Shown in pieces: positions 62,112-64,000 of a stretch of DNA of 64,000 bases (positions are counted from its first letter, which is position 1; each line of letters begins with the position of its first letter). A model generated the notes under the pieces. The model was not told where the DNA came from. It saw only the letters and a program-made list of their open reading frames with translations, and did not search any database. The position numbers were made by a program, and so were the translations under genes. The stretch lies in contig CM036619.1 in the NCBI GenBank assembly GCA_020746105.1, positions 57,771,135 through 57,835,134 of the forward strand, in the 5' to 3' direction. This DNA comes from Trogon surrucura. Lineage: Eukaryota; Chordata; Aves; Trogoniformes; Trogonidae.

Positions 62112-62215
62112 GGCTAGCAGTCCCAAATCCTCCTCAACATGTTCCACTCCATTTCAGAAACTAAGCAAGACTGGGCCAGGTGCTACTTGGATGGCAGATC
62201 ACCAGGAAAATATGT
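62112..62215 (+). repeat. 5S rRNA-derived segment (5S pseudogene or SINE3/AmnSINE-type head)
   Basis: AAACTAAGCAAGACTGGGCC and CTACTTGGATGGCAGATC match the internal control region of 5S rRNA (AAGCTAAGCAGGGTCGGGCC and GTACTTGGATGGGAGACC). The upstream GGCTAGCAGTCCCAAATCC aligns with the 5S 5' part. Divergence is considerable, so it is not a working 5S gene. SINEs with a 5S-derived head are known in amniotes (AmnSINE1). The sequence downstream is not clear enough to decide between that and a pseudogene. Confidence 0.7.
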
Positions 62216-64000
62216 CTGGTTGGAGCAAAGTGACAAACAGCATGATTTCTGAAGAATCACCCAGACTTCTTATCAACACTCACCTGCTCGAGCGTCACCA
62301 TAAGTGAAAGGGTATAGTAACTTCATGCTCTGAATTGTCGTGACCCACACTAATTGAGTTTGTCAGGCATATTACCCAATGGTCAGAGATGGAACTAGCA
62401 ATGCCAAAGCAGAGGGGCGGACAGGCCAGGAGACAGCTACATGGGCTGGGACCCGTGGGGGAGGTACAATCAGAAATCTGAGCTTGTGAGGTGGGAGAGG
62501 GTAAGGACTTTGGAGATGAGATGACCAGGGAAGCTACAGTTGAGCAGTGGCAGAAAGTGAGGTGTGAATAGTAAGGCTCAGTTGTTCAGATCTGGGAACT
62601 GTCGACCTTATGGTATAAACTTATTCTCCTCTTTCTGAAGTTTGACCCTCTTAAAGGCAGGCCTAAGGGAAGCCAGTGGGTGTTGAGGTGCACCACAGAC
62701 CAACCCAATGGCTTAAAACTGCTCCTATTCCAAAGGGATTACAGAAGATATATGAAAAGAGTCATGGTGTAGAAAAAAGATCTAGAGTGTAGAGGCTGAC
62801 TGGATATTAGATATTAGTTATTAGATATTAGTTAGAGTGTAGAGGCTGACTGGATATTTTGCCGGTATAGGTACAGAGGCAGACAAGCTCAGTTCAGAAG
62901 GCATTTAGCTCTTAAATCAGGCTTGGACTCCAAACTAGGTCTGACAGTCACTGGACTTTGAGAGCTCTTGCAGCTTTCCAAGAGCCTCTTTATCCAGAGA
63001 GTGAAAGTACCTGAGCAGAATCTCATGGCCATAAGTCATAGCAATATTTTTCTCAGCCTGTTTCAATCTGTGAAAAATCTAAAAATTTTCTAGTGGAGCT
63101 GCTTTGGAAATGTCAAGTGTACACAGATTACTGCGTAGCATCTATGAATCTAGTTCCTGTTTGGGCATCCCTTAAAAATGACTGGTCAAGCTCAGAGGTC
63201 AACACATCACAGGCTGAAACACATTGTTCCAAACGCAGTAGCACCCTCAGAATAGTCACCTACGAAGCTGTCTGACTATCGTTGCCTTGGTCTTTATGTT
63301 TTGGGCAAAACCAAAATATAGTAATTGTTATTTTTAACTAAATTTTGAAAGCATGCCATGTAAGACAAACTAGAGGTATTCCTTTTCCAAGAAGATTTAA
63401 AAAATCTACTTTTTTAATTAATTAGTGGAACTACCAAGGAAGCATGAGCTCACAGCTCAGTCCAGGAGTCAGTAGTTCATAACATTGCTGTGCAGCTATG
63501 GAACATTTCCATGCTTGATACCTCTTATTTTCTGGCAAAAAAAAAGCCTCATAAATAAAACTGAAATGCTTTTTAAATAGTCATGTTTCTGTATGAATAA
63601 TATTTTCTTTTCTTCCTGTAAGGAGTATCACTAAACAATAATAAACTGTAAAGATGTTAGAAATAAGCAAAAAAAAATAAAAGGTTTCAGGTGATCCTTG
63701 GCATGTTCAAAATAAACAAATACTAATTTCCCAGTACATTATCTTCAGTAAGGAATCTTATGGGCAACATTTCTGCTTTTCATTACTACTGTAACAATGT
63801 AGCTCTCAATAAGTCAGCTTTCAGTTAAATTCTGCTCACAAATATCTGCAATTCATTCACACTTACAGTATTGCAAAAGGAGTAATTGAGGGTAAAGCCT
63901 GACCTTCTGATTTGACTATCCTGTCTAATTATAAAACATCTACATTTAAATTTGTGTTCCAAGAATTTCACACCACTGAACTACTCTTGGCAGAGCATTT
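62216..64000. other. Intergenic, no supported gene
   Basis: AT-rich, with a 50-base-offset duplication at 62783-62858. No gene or element border is visible up to the right edge. Confidence 0.45.
62783..62858. repeat. Perfect 26-base direct repeat with an inner repeat
   Basis: TAGAGTGTAGAGGCTGACTG plus GATATT occurs at 62783-62808 and 62833-62858 without a mismatch. The spacer carries a second repeat, TTAGATATTAGTTA, twice. Confidence 0.95.

Noticed and set aside
1..64000. CRISPR arrays, operons, tRNA genes, prokaryotic mobile elements
   Set aside because: No regularly spaced repeats, ribosome-site-led gene strings or cloverleaf sequences were seen. The spliced genes and CR1 elements show that this is bird nuclear DNA.

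Overview
The window is vertebrate, almost certainly bird, nuclear DNA. Short exons are separated by long introns with GT/AG junctions. CpG islands mark promoters, and the dispersed repeats are CR1 LINE ends and an LTR of avian type. I recognise two genes with confidence, MPPE1 (minus strand) and IMPA2 (plus strand). As I recall, these two are also neighbours on human chromosome 18p11. I joined exons by hand, checking splice sites and reading phase at every junction.

Region by region. 9-6996 (minus) holds the first six coding exons of MPPE1 (PGAP5), a GPI-anchor remodelling phosphoesterase; its 3' exons lie beyond the left edge. A CpG-rich patch at 9840-10160 is its likely promoter. One MPPE1 intron contains an antisense solo LTR (about 3985-5535), which itself carries two oppositely oriented CR1 insertions. 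12346-18226 (minus) holds a seven-exon gene for a 252-residue coiled-coil protein that I cannot name. Its end carries a DFFEEIEDLK motif that recalls the CEP290 C-terminus. Its first exon sits in a CpG island (about 18030-18850). 18850-27600 is AT-rich intergenic DNA with no gene that I can support. A strong CpG island (about 27640-28760) starts IMPA2, whose eight coding exons (28370-47746) give a complete 298-residue inositol monophosphatase 2. A poly(A) signal and a long TA/TG microsatellite follow it. 48360-64000 shows no gene. It holds CR1 fragments in both orientations, an old amniote-type interspersed repeat (about 49487-49620), a 5S rRNA-derived segment (about 62112-62215) and a recent-looking local duplication near 62.8 kb.

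The two named genes act in separate pathways: MPPE1 trims GPI anchors in the early secretory pathway, and IMPA2 hydrolyses inositol monophosphate in the cytosol. Nothing suggests that they are functionally linked. The item most worth following is the unnamed coiled-coil gene between them, because I recall no coding gene at that position in human.
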